This document shows positions 1 to 6,381 of a stretch of DNA of 10,421 nt, piece by piece. The notes beneath the pieces were generated by a model. The model saw only the letters and a list, made by a program, of their open reading frames with translations. It ran no database searches and was not told where the DNA came from. Origin of the DNA: an uncultured Micrococcales bacterium (GTDB lineage: Bacteria > Actinomycetota > Actinomycetes > Actinomycetales > Microbacteriaceae); NCBI GenBank assembly GCA_903824455.1, contig CAIJWY010000157.1:1-10421 (forward strand), given 5' to 3'. Position 1 is the stretch's first letter. The number at the start of each line of letters is the position of its first letter. The position numbers and the translations under genes are program-made.

Positions 1-45
1 GAATTGGTTTTCGATGGCGAAATTGACGCCGAAACCTTTTTCTAG
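1..45 (+). CDS. dapF: C-terminal tail of probable diaminopimelate epimerase (partial)
   Basis: Frame 1 is open from the window edge to a TAG at 43-45 and encodes a 14-residue tail, ELVFDGEIDAETFF. The short pattern of a hydrophobic strand followed by DGEID resembles the C-terminus of actinobacterial DapF, the enzyme converting LL- to meso-diaminopimelate for lysine and peptidoglycan. From memory, dapF commonly lies just upstream of hflX in actinobacteria. The stop overlaps the stop of the convergent methyltransferase gene by 4 bases. Only 14 residues are visible, so the identity is inferred from tail similarity and context; another protein ending here is possible. Confidence 0.5.
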   Translation, partial: ELVFDGEIDAETFF

Positions 46-653
46 TTTTTGTGGGTAACTCGGATTACCCGAAATTGTTTTGAGTTATCAACCTTCAGGC
101 AACTGAATTTTTTAGGAAGCGTGTCCTGTAGCCAACGCAGCAGTGACTCGGCACCTAGATTTTTCTGAACGACTAGATAACTTTCGGCACCTGATAGCAA
201 TCTCGGTAACCACGTTTTGAGAATCTCGTGTAGCGCCTCTTTACCAACTCGAATCGGCGGGTTCGACCAAATGCCCGCGAACTTCACGCTGGCTGGAACT
301 TCTTCTGGCTTGCAAATCTTAATGTTGGTAACCCCGAGCAGTGCCGCGTTCATCCTAGTGAGTTCAAGCGCCCGTTCATTTACGTCAACGGCCCATACTG
401 TTACGTGTGGCCGGGCTAGCGCAATCGACAGCGCAATCGGGCCCCATCCGCAACCGATGTCGAGCACATCTCCCAGCTTGGGCGCTTCGTCGAGAAGTTC
501 AAGAAGCACGGCCGTTCCGGTATCAACATGGTCTGGCGAGAAAATACCTCCGGCGGTTTGCACGGAAACTTTTTTTCCGGCAAGAGTTACCTCAATCGTC
601 TTTGGACGAAACTCACCGACGGGCTCATTTGAGAAGTAGTGCGCTTGGGGCAT
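42..653 (-). CDS. Class I SAM-dependent methyltransferase, RsmC-like
   Basis: This 203-residue protein is a Rossmann-fold methyltransferase of the RsmC/MTS type, which in its best-known members methylates guanine N2 of 16S rRNA. Motif I, DIGCGWG, is at residues 65-71, the acidic end of strand 2 (AVDVN) is near 88-92, and the catalytic-loop motif NPPI is at 131-134, the NPP signature of N-methyltransferases acting on bases or glutamine. It is about the length of the single catalytic domain; the N-terminal pseudo-domain of E. coli RsmC is absent. A TTG six bases upstream (659) is an alternative start. I prefer ATG at 653 because a TAATGT -10 box ends 6 bases before it, fitting leaderless transcription. 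The exact substrate cannot be read from the sequence. It is convergent with the upstream dapF tail and divergent from hflX. Confidence 0.85.
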   Translation of the reverse strand: MPQAHYFSNEPVGEFRPKTIEVTLAGKKVSVQTAGGIFSPDHVDTGTAVLLELLDEAPKLGDVLDIGCGWGPIALSIALARPHVTVWAVDVNERALELTRMNAALLGVTNIKICKPEEVPASVKFAGIWSNPPIRVGKEALHEILKTWLPRLLSGAESYLVVQKNLGAESLLRWLQDTLPKKFSCLKVDNSKQFRVIRVTHKN

Positions 654-659
654 AGCCAA

Positions 660-665
660 ACATTA
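660..665 (-). promoter_or_regulatory. -10 box of the methyltransferase gene (leaderless)
   Basis: Read on the minus strand, TAATGT at 665-660 matches the actinobacterial TAnnnT -10 hexamer and is followed by 6 bases and then ATG at 653. That places the transcription start on or next to the start codon, with no room for a Shine-Dalgarno site. No clear -35 is visible. Confidence 0.45.
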
Positions 666-681
666 GCGGATTGCGGGCGAT

Positions 682-687
682 TAGTGT
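682..687 (+). promoter_or_regulatory. -10 box of hflX (leaderless)
   Basis: TAGTGT matches TAnnnT and is followed by exactly 7 bases before the GTG start of hflX at 695. The same 7-base spacing is found for hisC and pheS in this window. A stop codon in frame at 692-694 excludes any longer hflX start, which supports a leaderless GTG. No good -35 is seen. Confidence 0.5.
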
Positions 688-694
688 TAGTTAG

Positions 695-2167
695 GTGAGT
701 GAAAAAGAGAGCACCGATTCGATCATTGATCGAATTCTGAAACGCGGGGAGCGAGCCGAAGCGCTCGGCGCCGACGACACTCATTCCCACGGCGACTATG
801 ACGGCGATCAGCAGGACTTAAGCGACCGCGCCGCACTGCGACGAGTAAAGGGTCTTTCCACCGAGCTCGAAGACATTTCCGAGGTTGAGTATCGCCAGCT
901 ACTCATGGAGCGCGTGCTACTGATCGGTCTATGGGGTCAGAACACTTTGCTCGATGCCGAGAACTCGCTTAGAGAACTGGCCGCTCTTTCCGAAACCGCA
1001 GGGTCCGAGGTTTTGGATGGTCTTCTGCAGCGCCGCGTGAAACCGGATCCAGCCACCTATCTCGGCAAGGGTAAGGCTGAGGAGTTGAGACTACTCGTGG
1101 TCGAGACCGGTGCCGATACCGTTATCGCCGATACCGAACTTGCCCCATCCCAGAGGCGAAACCTTGAAGACGTGGTGAAGGTCAAAGTCATCGACCGCAC
1201 CGCGGTCATTCTCGACATCTTCGCTCAGCATGCTAAGAGCCGCGAGGGTAAAGCCCAGGTTGAACTGGCTCAGCTTCAGTACTTACTTCCACGACTTCGT
1301 GGTTGGGGTGAGTCGATGAGCCGCCAGGCCGGTGGTCAGGCCGCCGGTGGAGTAGGTATGGGTTCACGCGGTCCAGGTGAAACCAAGATTGAACTCGATC
1401 GACGCCGGATCAATACCCGAATTCAGAAGCTGCGCAAGCAGATCGAAGAGATGAAACCAGCCCGTGATGCCAAGCGCTGGCAACGCACCAAGAATCAGAC
1501 TCCGGCGGTAGCCATTGCCGGATACACCAACGCTGGAAAGTCTTCGCTACTAAACCGAATTACCAAGGCTGGCGTCCTGGTGGAGAACTCCCTGTTCGCA
1601 ACTCTTGACCCAACCGTTCGTCAGGCGCAAACCGAGGACGGGCGCGATTACACTCTGGCCGACACGGTTGGTTTTGTTCGGAACCTTCCGCACCAGTTGG
1701 TTGAGGCGTTCCGCTCAACCTTCGAAGAGATTTCGGCAGCGGATTTGATCGTGCATGTGATTGACGCTTCTCACCCCGATCCCGCGAGCCAGATTGCCAC
1801 CGTTCGAGAGGTCACGTCCGAGGTTGATGCGGCCAAGATTGACGAGCTGGTGGTTTTCAACAAGGTTGACTTGGTCGATGAAGCTACCCGATTTGAGCTT
1901 CTCGATTTGGAACCGAATTCTCTTTTTGTTTCAGCTAGAACGGGCGAGGGTATCGAAGAACTTTTGGCTGAAATTGCTAAAAGAATTCCTTCACCGGATG
2001 TGCGGGTAAAGGCCTTGGTTCCATACGACAAGGGTGCTTTGATTTCAAAGGTTCACCTGCACGGCAGGCTAATCTCAAGCGAACACGTTGAAGCCGGCAC
2101 CATCATTGAGGCCTTGGTGAAGCCAGACTTGGCTGCCGAATTCAAACCCTACTTACAGGGCTCGTAG
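695..2167 (+). CDS. hflX: Ribosome-associated GTPase HflX
   Basis: HflX binds the 50S subunit and splits stalled or stress-arrested ribosomes using GTP. The 490-residue protein has the HflX N-terminal domain (about 75-190, with YLGKGKAEEL near 122-131), the family-specific glycine-rich segment before a basic coiled coil (residues 211-255, including GSRGPGETKIELDRRRI), and a TRAFAC GTPase domain. Walker A is GYTNAGKS at 276-283, G3 DTVGF at 323-327, G4 NKVD at 389-392, and a G5-like SART at 413-416, followed by a C-terminal domain. The first 60 residues are acidic and variable. The start is GTG; an upstream in-frame TAG leaves no alternative, and a -10 box 7 bases away suggests a leaderless mRNA. 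The last 15 bases overlap the end of the convergent lexA. Confidence 0.97.
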   Translation: MSEKESTDSIIDRILKRGERAEALGADDTHSHGDYDGDQQDLSDRAALRRVKGLSTELEDISEVEYRQLLMERVLLIGLWGQNTLLDAENSLRELAALSETAGSEVLDGLLQRRVKPDPATYLGKGKAEELRLLVVETGADTVIADTELAPSQRRNLEDVVKVKVIDRTAVILDIFAQHAKSREGKAQVELAQLQYLLPRLRGWGESMSRQAGGQAAGGVGMGSRGPGETKIELDRRRINTRIQKLRKQIEEMKPARDAKRWQRTKNQTPAVAIAGYTNAGKSSLLNRITKAGVLVENSLFATLDPTVRQAQTEDGRDYTLADTVGFVRNLPHQLVEAFRSTFEEISAADLIVHVIDASHPDPASQIATVREVTSEVDAAKIDELVVFNKVDLVDEATRFELLDLEPNSLFVSARTGEGIEELLAEIAKRIPSPDVRVKALVPYDKGALISKVHLHGRLISSEHVEAGTIIEALVKPDLAAEFKPYLQGS

Positions 2168-2827
2168 CACCGATACAACGCGTCCCATGATTACCGCTTC
2201 CGATCCGTCGATTGGATCGAAGGTGGAATTGCGCGGTAACAGCCAGGTTTGGCCATTGGTTTGTTTGAATACCTTCACGGTTGCTTCAGAATCTGGAAGA
2301 AGAGCTGCCACAATATCGCCGTTGTCGGCTGTTTGCTGCATCCGAACTACCACCCAGTCGCCGTCACAGATGGCGGCATCGATCATGGAATCACCCTTGA
2401 CCTTGAGCATGAACAGATCGTCGCTCTTACCAACCAATTGGTTTGGAAGAGTGAAGTGATCTTCGATGTTTTGCTCTGCCAATAGCCCGGTGCCGGCGGC
2501 AATCTGACCAACCAGCGGAATCGACTTGGAGTTTGCCCCAACGGAGATGGCTCCGGTTTTCGAAACGATTGGCGAAATGGCTCGCTGCAGACCCTCGTTT
2601 TTCTCAAGGAACCCCAGAGCTCTTAGCTCGCCAAGTTGGTAACTCACCGAGGCCACGCTCTTTAGGCCGACCAGCTCGCCGATTTCGCGCATGCTGGGTG
2701 AATAGCCCTTGCTTTGTTGGAACTTGCCAATCACGGCCAGAATCAACTGCTGCTTGGCACTCAGTTTGTCGGTTGCCCCCGAAGGTAGGTAATCCGCTAG
2801 GTCTTCTTGTTCTTCGAACATTGCCAT
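2153..2827 (-). CDS. lexA: LexA, SOS transcriptional repressor and self-cleaving protease
   Basis: LexA represses the DNA-damage regulon and inactivates itself when RecA filaments form. The 224-residue protein has an N-terminal winged helix-turn-helix (about 22-85, recognition region SMREIGELVGLKSVASVSYQL) and a C-terminal S24 peptidase domain. The cleavage site is Ala111-Gly112 within GQIAAGTG. The catalytic serine is Ser147 in KGDSM and the lysine is Lys185 in EATVKVF, a 38-residue spacing normal for the family. Two ATGs (2827 and 2821) are both served by a GAGGAAAGAGG purine tract, so the true start is uncertain by two residues. A LexA-box-like palindrome overlies its own promoter, indicating autoregulation. 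It is convergent with hflX and divergent from the LysM gene. Confidence 0.97.
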   Translation of the reverse strand: MAMFEEQEDLADYLPSGATDKLSAKQQLILAVIGKFQQSKGYSPSMREIGELVGLKSVASVSYQLGELRALGFLEKNEGLQRAISPIVSKTGAISVGANSKSIPLVGQIAAGTGLLAEQNIEDHFTLPNQLVGKSDDLFMLKVKGDSMIDAAICDGDWVVVRMQQTADNGDIVAALLPDSEATVKVFKQTNGQTWLLPRNSTFDPIDGSEAVIMGRVVSVLRAL

Positions 2828-2841
2828 CCTCTTTCCTCTTA

Positions 2842-2857
2842 TCGAAAGATTATTCGA
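2842..2857. promoter_or_regulatory. LexA operator (SOS box) upstream of lexA
   Basis: The 16-base element reads TCGAA-N6-TTCGA, and its symmetry extends one further base pair on each side (2841-2858). The actinobacterial LexA consensus is TCGAAC-N4-GTTCGA. This site keeps both outer half-sites but has A/A instead of C/G at the two inner positions, so it may be moderate in affinity, as suits autoregulation. On the minus strand the six spacer bases read TAATCT, the candidate lexA -10 box. Confidence 0.7.
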
Positions 2858-2875
2858 TTATTTGCAAAAAACCAA
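2847..2875 (-). promoter_or_regulatory. lexA promoter (-35 TTGGTT, 17 bp, -10 TAATCT)
   Basis: Read on the minus strand, TTGGTT at 2875-2870 and TAATCT at 2852-2847 are separated by 17 bases. This predicts a start near 2840 and a leader of about 13 bases carrying the AGAGG ribosome site. The -10 is nested in the spacer of the LexA box, so bound LexA would exclude RNA polymerase. A TTGCAA at 2867-2862 was considered as an alternative -35 but has no suitable -10 partner. Confidence 0.5.
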
Positions 2876-2894
2876 ACATTTATTCGAAAAACTA

Positions 2895-2925
2895 TTGACA
2901 ACGTGTCGTGGGTTAGGCGTATTCT
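2895..2925 (+). promoter_or_regulatory. Promoter of the LysM gene (-35 TTGACA, -10 TATTCT)
   Basis: TTGACA at 2895-2900 is a perfect -35. TATTCT at 2920-2925 is the best -10, with a long 19-base spacer. The predicted start near 2932 would lie immediately before the LexA box at 2934-2949. An alternative extended -10 (TGT then TATATA, 2929-2934) lacks a matching -35. Confidence 0.5.
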
Positions 2926-2933
2926 TGTTATAT

Positions 2934-2949
2934 ACGAACAAACGTTCGA
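2934..2949. promoter_or_regulatory. LexA operator (SOS box) of the LysM gene
   Basis: ACGAAC-AAAC-GTTCGA matches the actinobacterial LexA box TCGAAC-N4-GTTCGA at 11 of 12 fixed positions; only the first base differs. It lies just downstream of the LysM gene's -10 and about 34 bases before the start codon, a position where bound LexA would block initiation or clearance. It is the best LexA site in the window. Confidence 0.85.
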
Positions 2950-2982
2950 AACAAATGTTCGAAAGAGAAGGTAAGGGTTCCC

Positions 2983-3264
2983 ATGAAAACACAACGATTA
3001 ACCGTTCTAAGCAAAGCGATTCTCTTGGCTTTAGCCATGATCCTCGCCGTGGCATTCGTTTCTGGAAACGCGGCTGCCTCGGCAGATAAGGCCGACATCC
3101 AGTTCACCTATGTCACGATCACCGAAGGTCAAACTCTCTGGGGTTTGGCTTCCGATTATTCGAAAGACCAGTCGCAGCGCGAATGGATCGCATCTTTGGT
3201 TGAACTAAATAACCTCACAACTACCGACCTGCAACCAGGTCAGAAACTCGCGCTACCAAACTAG
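2983..3264 (+). CDS. LysM-domain SOS cell-division suppressor candidate (YneA/DivS/ChiZ type)
   Basis: The 93-residue protein has a basic N-terminus, one hydrophobic segment (about residues 8-33) ending in small residues (AAASA) that could be a signal-peptidase site or a membrane anchor, and one C-terminal LysM domain (about 42-92) that binds peptidoglycan. A single membrane segment plus LysM, encoded divergently from lexA and carrying a near-perfect LexA box, is the known arrangement of SOS-induced division inhibitors: YneA in Bacillus, DivS in Corynebacterium and Rv2719c/ChiZ in Mycobacterium. Its inferred role is to hold septation until DNA repair is complete. No catalytic domain is visible. 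The start ATG has AAGGG 5 bases upstream. Its stop is only 18 bases before hisC. Function is inferred from architecture and context. Confidence 0.8.
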   Translation: MKTQRLTVLSKAILLALAMILAVAFVSGNAAASADKADIQFTYVTITEGQTLWGLASDYSKDQSQREWIASLVELNNLTTTDLQPGQKLALPN

Positions 3265-3269
3265 TTTGC

Positions 3270-3275
3270 TAAAAT
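3270..3275 (+). promoter_or_regulatory. -10 box of hisC (leaderless)
   Basis: TAAAAT lies in the 18-base gap after the LysM gene and is followed by 7 bases and the GTG start of hisC. No Shine-Dalgarno site lies in that gap, which supports leaderless transcription of the his operon. No clear -35 is seen within the end of the LysM gene. Confidence 0.55.
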
Positions 3276-3282
3276 TGGCTGG

Positions 3283-4365
3283 GTGACCGAACTTTCAGAC
3301 CTACCAATCCGCGACTCGTTGAAGGGGCGCACCCCTTACGGTGCCCCTCAACTGCATGTGCCGATTGCCCTGAACGTAAACGAAAACACTCACCGCATCC
3401 CTGAACCAGTTGCGTTAGACGTGGTCTCAAGACTGGCCGCGGCGGTCATCAATATCAACCGCTACCCGGATCGGGAGTTTTCAACCCTTCGTGAAAAACT
3501 TGCCAACTATCTAGGTTTTGGCTTAAACGCGAACCAGCTCTGGGCCGCCAACGGCTCAAACGAAGTGATTCAGCAAATCTTTCAGGCGTTCGGAGGTCCG
3601 GGCCGCAAAGCTTTGGGATTCCACCCAACCTATTCGATGTATTCACTAATCGCTCTTGGCGCCGAAACCGACTACGTTGAGTCAGACCGTGCCGATCGCT
3701 ACGAGCTCACCCCGGAACTAATCCGCGCTGCTATTGCCGAGCACCAGCCCGATATCATCATGCTTTGCTCGCCAAATAACCCAACCGGAACGCCACTGTC
3801 GCTGTCTTGTATCGAGGCCGCCTATGAAGCGACATCTGGAATCGTGGTTGTCGACGAAGCCTATGCCGAGTTTTCTCACGGTCAGGAGCAGAGTGCCATC
3901 TCGCTGTTACCGAATCGTCCCAGGCTCTTGGTTAGCAGAACCATGTCGAAGGCTTTCGCATTTGCCGGTGCTCGTCTGGGCTATCTCGCAGCCGACCCGG
4001 CAGTTATCGACGCTCTTCGGTTGGTTCGTCTGCCATATCACCTGAGTGCGTTTACCCAAGCTGCCGCCGAGGCCGCTCTCGACCACAGCAAAGAACTTCT
4101 TGCCACGGTTGCCGACATTCAGGTGCAGCGAGACCGACTTCTGGTTGAGTTAGCCGAGTTGGGCTACGACCCTTATCGTTCCGACTCAAACTTCGTGCTC
4201 TTTGCCGGTGTGGAAGATCCGAACGCGATGTTTGAAGCGCTGCTAGCTAGGGGAATTTTGGTCCGCAATGTAGGGATACCGAACACCCTGCGTGTAACGG
4301 CGGGCACGCCTTCGGAAACCACGGCATTTCTTGAAGCACTAGCCGACCTAACCCATCGGGGCTAA
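3283..4365 (+). CDS. hisC: Histidinol-phosphate aminotransferase
   Basis: HisC transfers the amino group from glutamate to imidazole-acetol phosphate, giving L-histidinol phosphate, with PLP as cofactor. The 360-residue length is normal for this fold-type I, class II aminotransferase. Visible signatures are NVNEN near 31-35, the SPNNPTGT substrate/PLP loop at 163-170, DEAYAEF at 191-197, and the Schiff-base lysine Lys223 in SRTMSKAFAFAG, with the nearby arginine (GARLGY) for PLP phosphate. The GTG start is placed by the -10 box 7 bases upstream and by conserved N-terminal alignment. It opens a plus-strand his operon; the 43-base gap to hisB may hold a second promoter. Confidence 0.96.
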   Translation: MTELSDLPIRDSLKGRTPYGAPQLHVPIALNVNENTHRIPEPVALDVVSRLAAAVININRYPDREFSTLREKLANYLGFGLNANQLWAANGSNEVIQQIFQAFGGPGRKALGFHPTYSMYSLIALGAETDYVESDRADRYELTPELIRAAIAEHQPDIIMLCSPNNPTGTPLSLSCIEAAYEATSGIVVVDEAYAEFSHGQEQSAISLLPNRPRLLVSRTMSKAFAFAGARLGYLAADPAVIDALRLVRLPYHLSAFTQAAAEAALDHSKELLATVADIQVQRDRLLVELAELGYDPYRSDSNFVLFAGVEDPNAMFEALLARGILVRNVGIPNTLRVTAGTPSETTAFLEALADLTHRG

Positions 4366-4368
4366 ACT
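4363..4368 (+). promoter_or_regulatory. Possible internal promoter -10 before hisB
   Basis: TAAACT overlaps the hisC stop codon and is the same hexamer as the -10 proposed for pheS. It would give a leader of about 34 bases with a weak TTAGG ribosome site 6 bases before the hisB ATG. A second TAnnnT (TAAGTT, 4394-4399) is closer but 9 bases from the ATG. There is no clear -35; simple read-through from hisC is equally possible. Confidence 0.3.
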
Positions 4369-4408
4369 TAAATCATCCCAAAGGCGCAACACATAAGTTA
4401 GGTATTTA

Positions 4409-5008
4409 ATGAGCAGGTCAGCCACCATCAAGCGCAGCACCAGCGAATCGAAGATTGAGCTCACCCTCAACCTCGATGGCACTGGCAAGTCGAGCATCGA
4501 CACCGGCGTTGGTTTCTTCGATCACCTACTAACCGCCTTTTCCAAGCACTCGCTGATCGACCTGAACATCAAGGCCACCGGCGATCTGCACATCGACGTT
4601 CACCACACCGTGGAAGACACCGCAATCGTTTTGGGCCAGGCCATCCGCGAGGCTCTTGGCGATAAGTCGGGTATATCACGCTACGGCGATGCCACGGTTC
4701 CACTGGATGAAGCTTTAGTGCGCGCGGTCGTCGACCTCTCTGGTCGTCCATACCTGGTTCACACCGGTGAACCGGCTGGATTCGAATACCACCTCATCGG
4801 CGGTCACTTCACCGGTTCGCTGGTTCGTCACGTCTTCGAAGCGATCACTTTGAACGCCGGTATCACCGTGCACATCAACGTGCTAAACGGCCGTGACCCT
4901 CACCACATTGCGGAAACCGAGTTCAAGGCATTCGCCAGAGCCATGCGCAAAGCCGTTGAAGCCGACCCACGGGTGAAGGGCATCCCTTCAACCAAGGGCG
5001 CTCTGTGA
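4409..5008 (+). CDS. hisB: Imidazoleglycerol-phosphate dehydratase
   Basis: HisB dehydrates imidazole glycerol phosphate to imidazole-acetol phosphate using two manganese ions. The 199 residues correspond to the stand-alone dehydratase; there is no fused histidinol-phosphatase domain as in E. coli HisB. Metal-binding motifs are FFDHL at 36-40, HHTVED at 65-70, GGHFTGSLVRHVFE near 131-144, and DPHHIAETEFKAFARA at 163-178. The ATG is preceded by a weak TTAGG. Its TGA stop overlaps the GTG of hisH by three bases (GTGA), indicating translational coupling. Confidence 0.97.
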   Translation: MSRSATIKRSTSESKIELTLNLDGTGKSSIDTGVGFFDHLLTAFSKHSLIDLNIKATGDLHIDVHHTVEDTAIVLGQAIREALGDKSGISRYGDATVPLDEALVRAVVDLSGRPYLVHTGEPAGFEYHLIGGHFTGSLVRHVFEAITLNAGITVHINVLNGRDPHHIAETEFKAFARAMRKAVEADPRVKGIPSTKGAL

Positions 5009-5637
5009 CCAAACCCTCCGTTGTAGTTCTTGATTACGGAATTGGCAACGTTCACTCTGCCGTTCGTGCTCTCGAGGCCGCCGGTGCTGATGTTGCGCTC
5101 ACGCGTGATCGCAATAAGGTTCTCAACGCCGATGGTCTGTTCATTCCCGGCGTCGGCGCTTTTGCCGCCGTTATGGAAGCACTCAACTCCTTCAACGTGA
5201 ATGAATTGATTGACAAACGCCTGGTGGCAGGCAAGGCGGTCATGGGTATTTGTGTGGGTCTTCAGGTTCTGTTCGAAAAAGGTCTTGAGCACGGACTCGA
5301 AACCGAAGGGCTTGGTCAACTTCCTGGAACGGTTGAGCTTCTCGATGCCCCGCAACTTCCTCACATCGGTTGGAACACAGTGGCCGCAGACAAGGGTTCA
5401 AAGCTTTTCGGAGGAATCGAGAATGAGCGGTTCTACTTCGTTCACTCCTACGGCGTTCGCAACTGGGAGCTTGAGGCAATCGGCTCGTTCATTCCGCCCA
5501 AAGTCACCTGGACGGACTACGGCACCAAGTTTGTGTCTGCCCTTGAGGTTGGCCCACTTTCCGCAACTCAGTTCCACCCGGAGAAATCGGGCGAGGCTGG
5601 TATCAAACTTCTCACCAACTGGCTCAACACTTTTTAG
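5005..5637 (+). CDS. hisH: Imidazole glycerol phosphate synthase, glutamine amidotransferase subunit
   Basis: HisH hydrolyses glutamine and feeds ammonia to the cyclase HisF. The 210-residue class I glutaminase has the nucleophile Cys83 in GICVGLQVL (most family members have GICLGMQ, so the oxyanion-strand neighbours vary slightly) and the His191-x-Glu193 dyad in TQFHPEKSG; the N-terminal strand VVLDYGIGNVHS is typical. It starts with GTG overlapping the hisB stop, with AAGGG 6 bases upstream inside hisB. Its partner hisF is not in this window and must be encoded elsewhere. Six bases separate it from priA. Confidence 0.96.
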   Translation: MTKPSVVVLDYGIGNVHSAVRALEAAGADVALTRDRNKVLNADGLFIPGVGAFAAVMEALNSFNVNELIDKRLVAGKAVMGICVGLQVLFEKGLEHGLETEGLGQLPGTVELLDAPQLPHIGWNTVAADKGSKLFGGIENERFYFVHSYGVRNWELEAIGSFIPPKVTWTDYGTKFVSALEVGPLSATQFHPEKSGEAGIKLLTNWLNTF

Positions 5638-5643
5638 GACAAA

Positions 5644-6381
5644 ATGATCAACTATCTTGAACTTCTCCCGGCTGTAGACGTAGCCGACGGCAAGGCGGTT
5701 CGCCTAACCCAGGGTGAGGCCGGCTCGGAGACCGACTACGGCGACCCGGTTGAAGCAGCCATGACTTGGATCAACGCCGGTGCCGAATGGATTCACCTGG
5801 TCGATCTCGATGCAGCTTTTGGTCGCGGAAACAACCGTGCCATCATGCGTGAGGTTGTCAACGCCGCCAGCTCGGTCAAGATCGAACTGTCCGGCGGCAT
5901 CCGCGACGACGCCAGTCTTGAAGCAGCCTTTGAAGCCGGCGCCACCCGCGTGAATCTTGGAACAGCGGCTCTGGAAGATCCAGAGTGGACCGAACGCGTA
6001 ATCAAGCGTTTCGGCGACTTCGTTGCTGTTGGTCTAGACGTTCGTGGAACCACTTTGGCAGCGCGCGGATGGACTCAGGAGGGCGGAGATCTCTACGAGG
6101 TGCTGGCTCGCCTTGAAGCTGCCGGCTGTTCTCGTTACGTGGTTACCGATGTCACCAAAGATGGAACCCTCAAGGGTCCAAACCTAGAGCTACTGAAAAG
6201 CGTGATGGAGAAAACTTCAAAGCCGGTGGTTGCTTCCGGCGGTATCTCGAGTCTGCAAGACATCACCGACCTTCACGCACTAGTTGGGCTTGGGCTAGAG
6301 GGTGCAATCCTGGGAAAGTCGCTCTACGCCAATAAGTTCACTCTTGAAGAAGCACTAGCCATCGCCAACCAGAAGATCTAA
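5644..6381 (+). CDS. priA: Phosphoribosyl isomerase A (bifunctional HisA/TrpF)
   Basis: PriA is the actinobacterial TIM-barrel isomerase that acts on both ProFAR (histidine pathway) and PRA (tryptophan pathway). The 245-residue protein carries both phosphate-binding half-barrel patterns: ELSGGIRDD with RVNLGTAALE in the first half, and VTDVTKDGTLKGPNLE with VVASGGISS in the second. Candidate catalytic aspartates are Asp12 (LPAVDVADG) and Asp173 (KDGT). GLDVRGTTLAARGW contains Arg141 and Trp143, which by my recollection correspond to Arg143/Trp145 of M. tuberculosis PriA, the residues that switch between substrates; plain HisA lacks this segment. Its AGGA ribosome site overlaps the hisH stop, and its own TAA overlaps the next ATG (TAATG). 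Dual activity is inferred; some lineages have since specialised. Confidence 0.93.
   Translation: MINYLELLPAVDVADGKAVRLTQGEAGSETDYGDPVEAAMTWINAGAEWIHLVDLDAAFGRGNNRAIMREVVNAASSVKIELSGGIRDDASLEAAFEAGATRVNLGTAALEDPEWTERVIKRFGDFVAVGLDVRGTTLAARGWTQEGGDLYEVLARLEAAGCSRYVVTDVTKDGTLKGPNLELLKSVMEKTSKPVVASGGISSLQDITDLHALVGLGLEGAILGKSLYANKFTLEEALAIANQKI

Noticed and set aside
217..655. Plus-strand open frames opposite the methyltransferase (140 and 82 residues)
   Set aside because: Their compositions are Ser/Arg/Pro-rich with no recognisable motif, while the minus-strand frame carries clear methyltransferase motifs; they are shadows.
2201..2219. Inverted repeat CGATCC-N7-GGATCG at the end of lexA, considered as a terminator for hflX
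   Set aside because: It has a 6-bp stem with no T-run on either strand and lies in conserved lexA coding sequence.
2946..2963. Second LexA box using the TTCGAA at 2945-2950 and GTTCGA at 2957-2962
   Set aside because: The half-sites are one base too far apart for the TCGAAC-N4-GTTCGA spacing; at best it is a weak auxiliary half-site.
2533..3089. Small overlapping frames across the lexA/LysM promoter region
   Set aside because: They run through the LexA boxes and promoters, have no plausible ribosome site, and conflict with the well-supported lexA and LysM genes.
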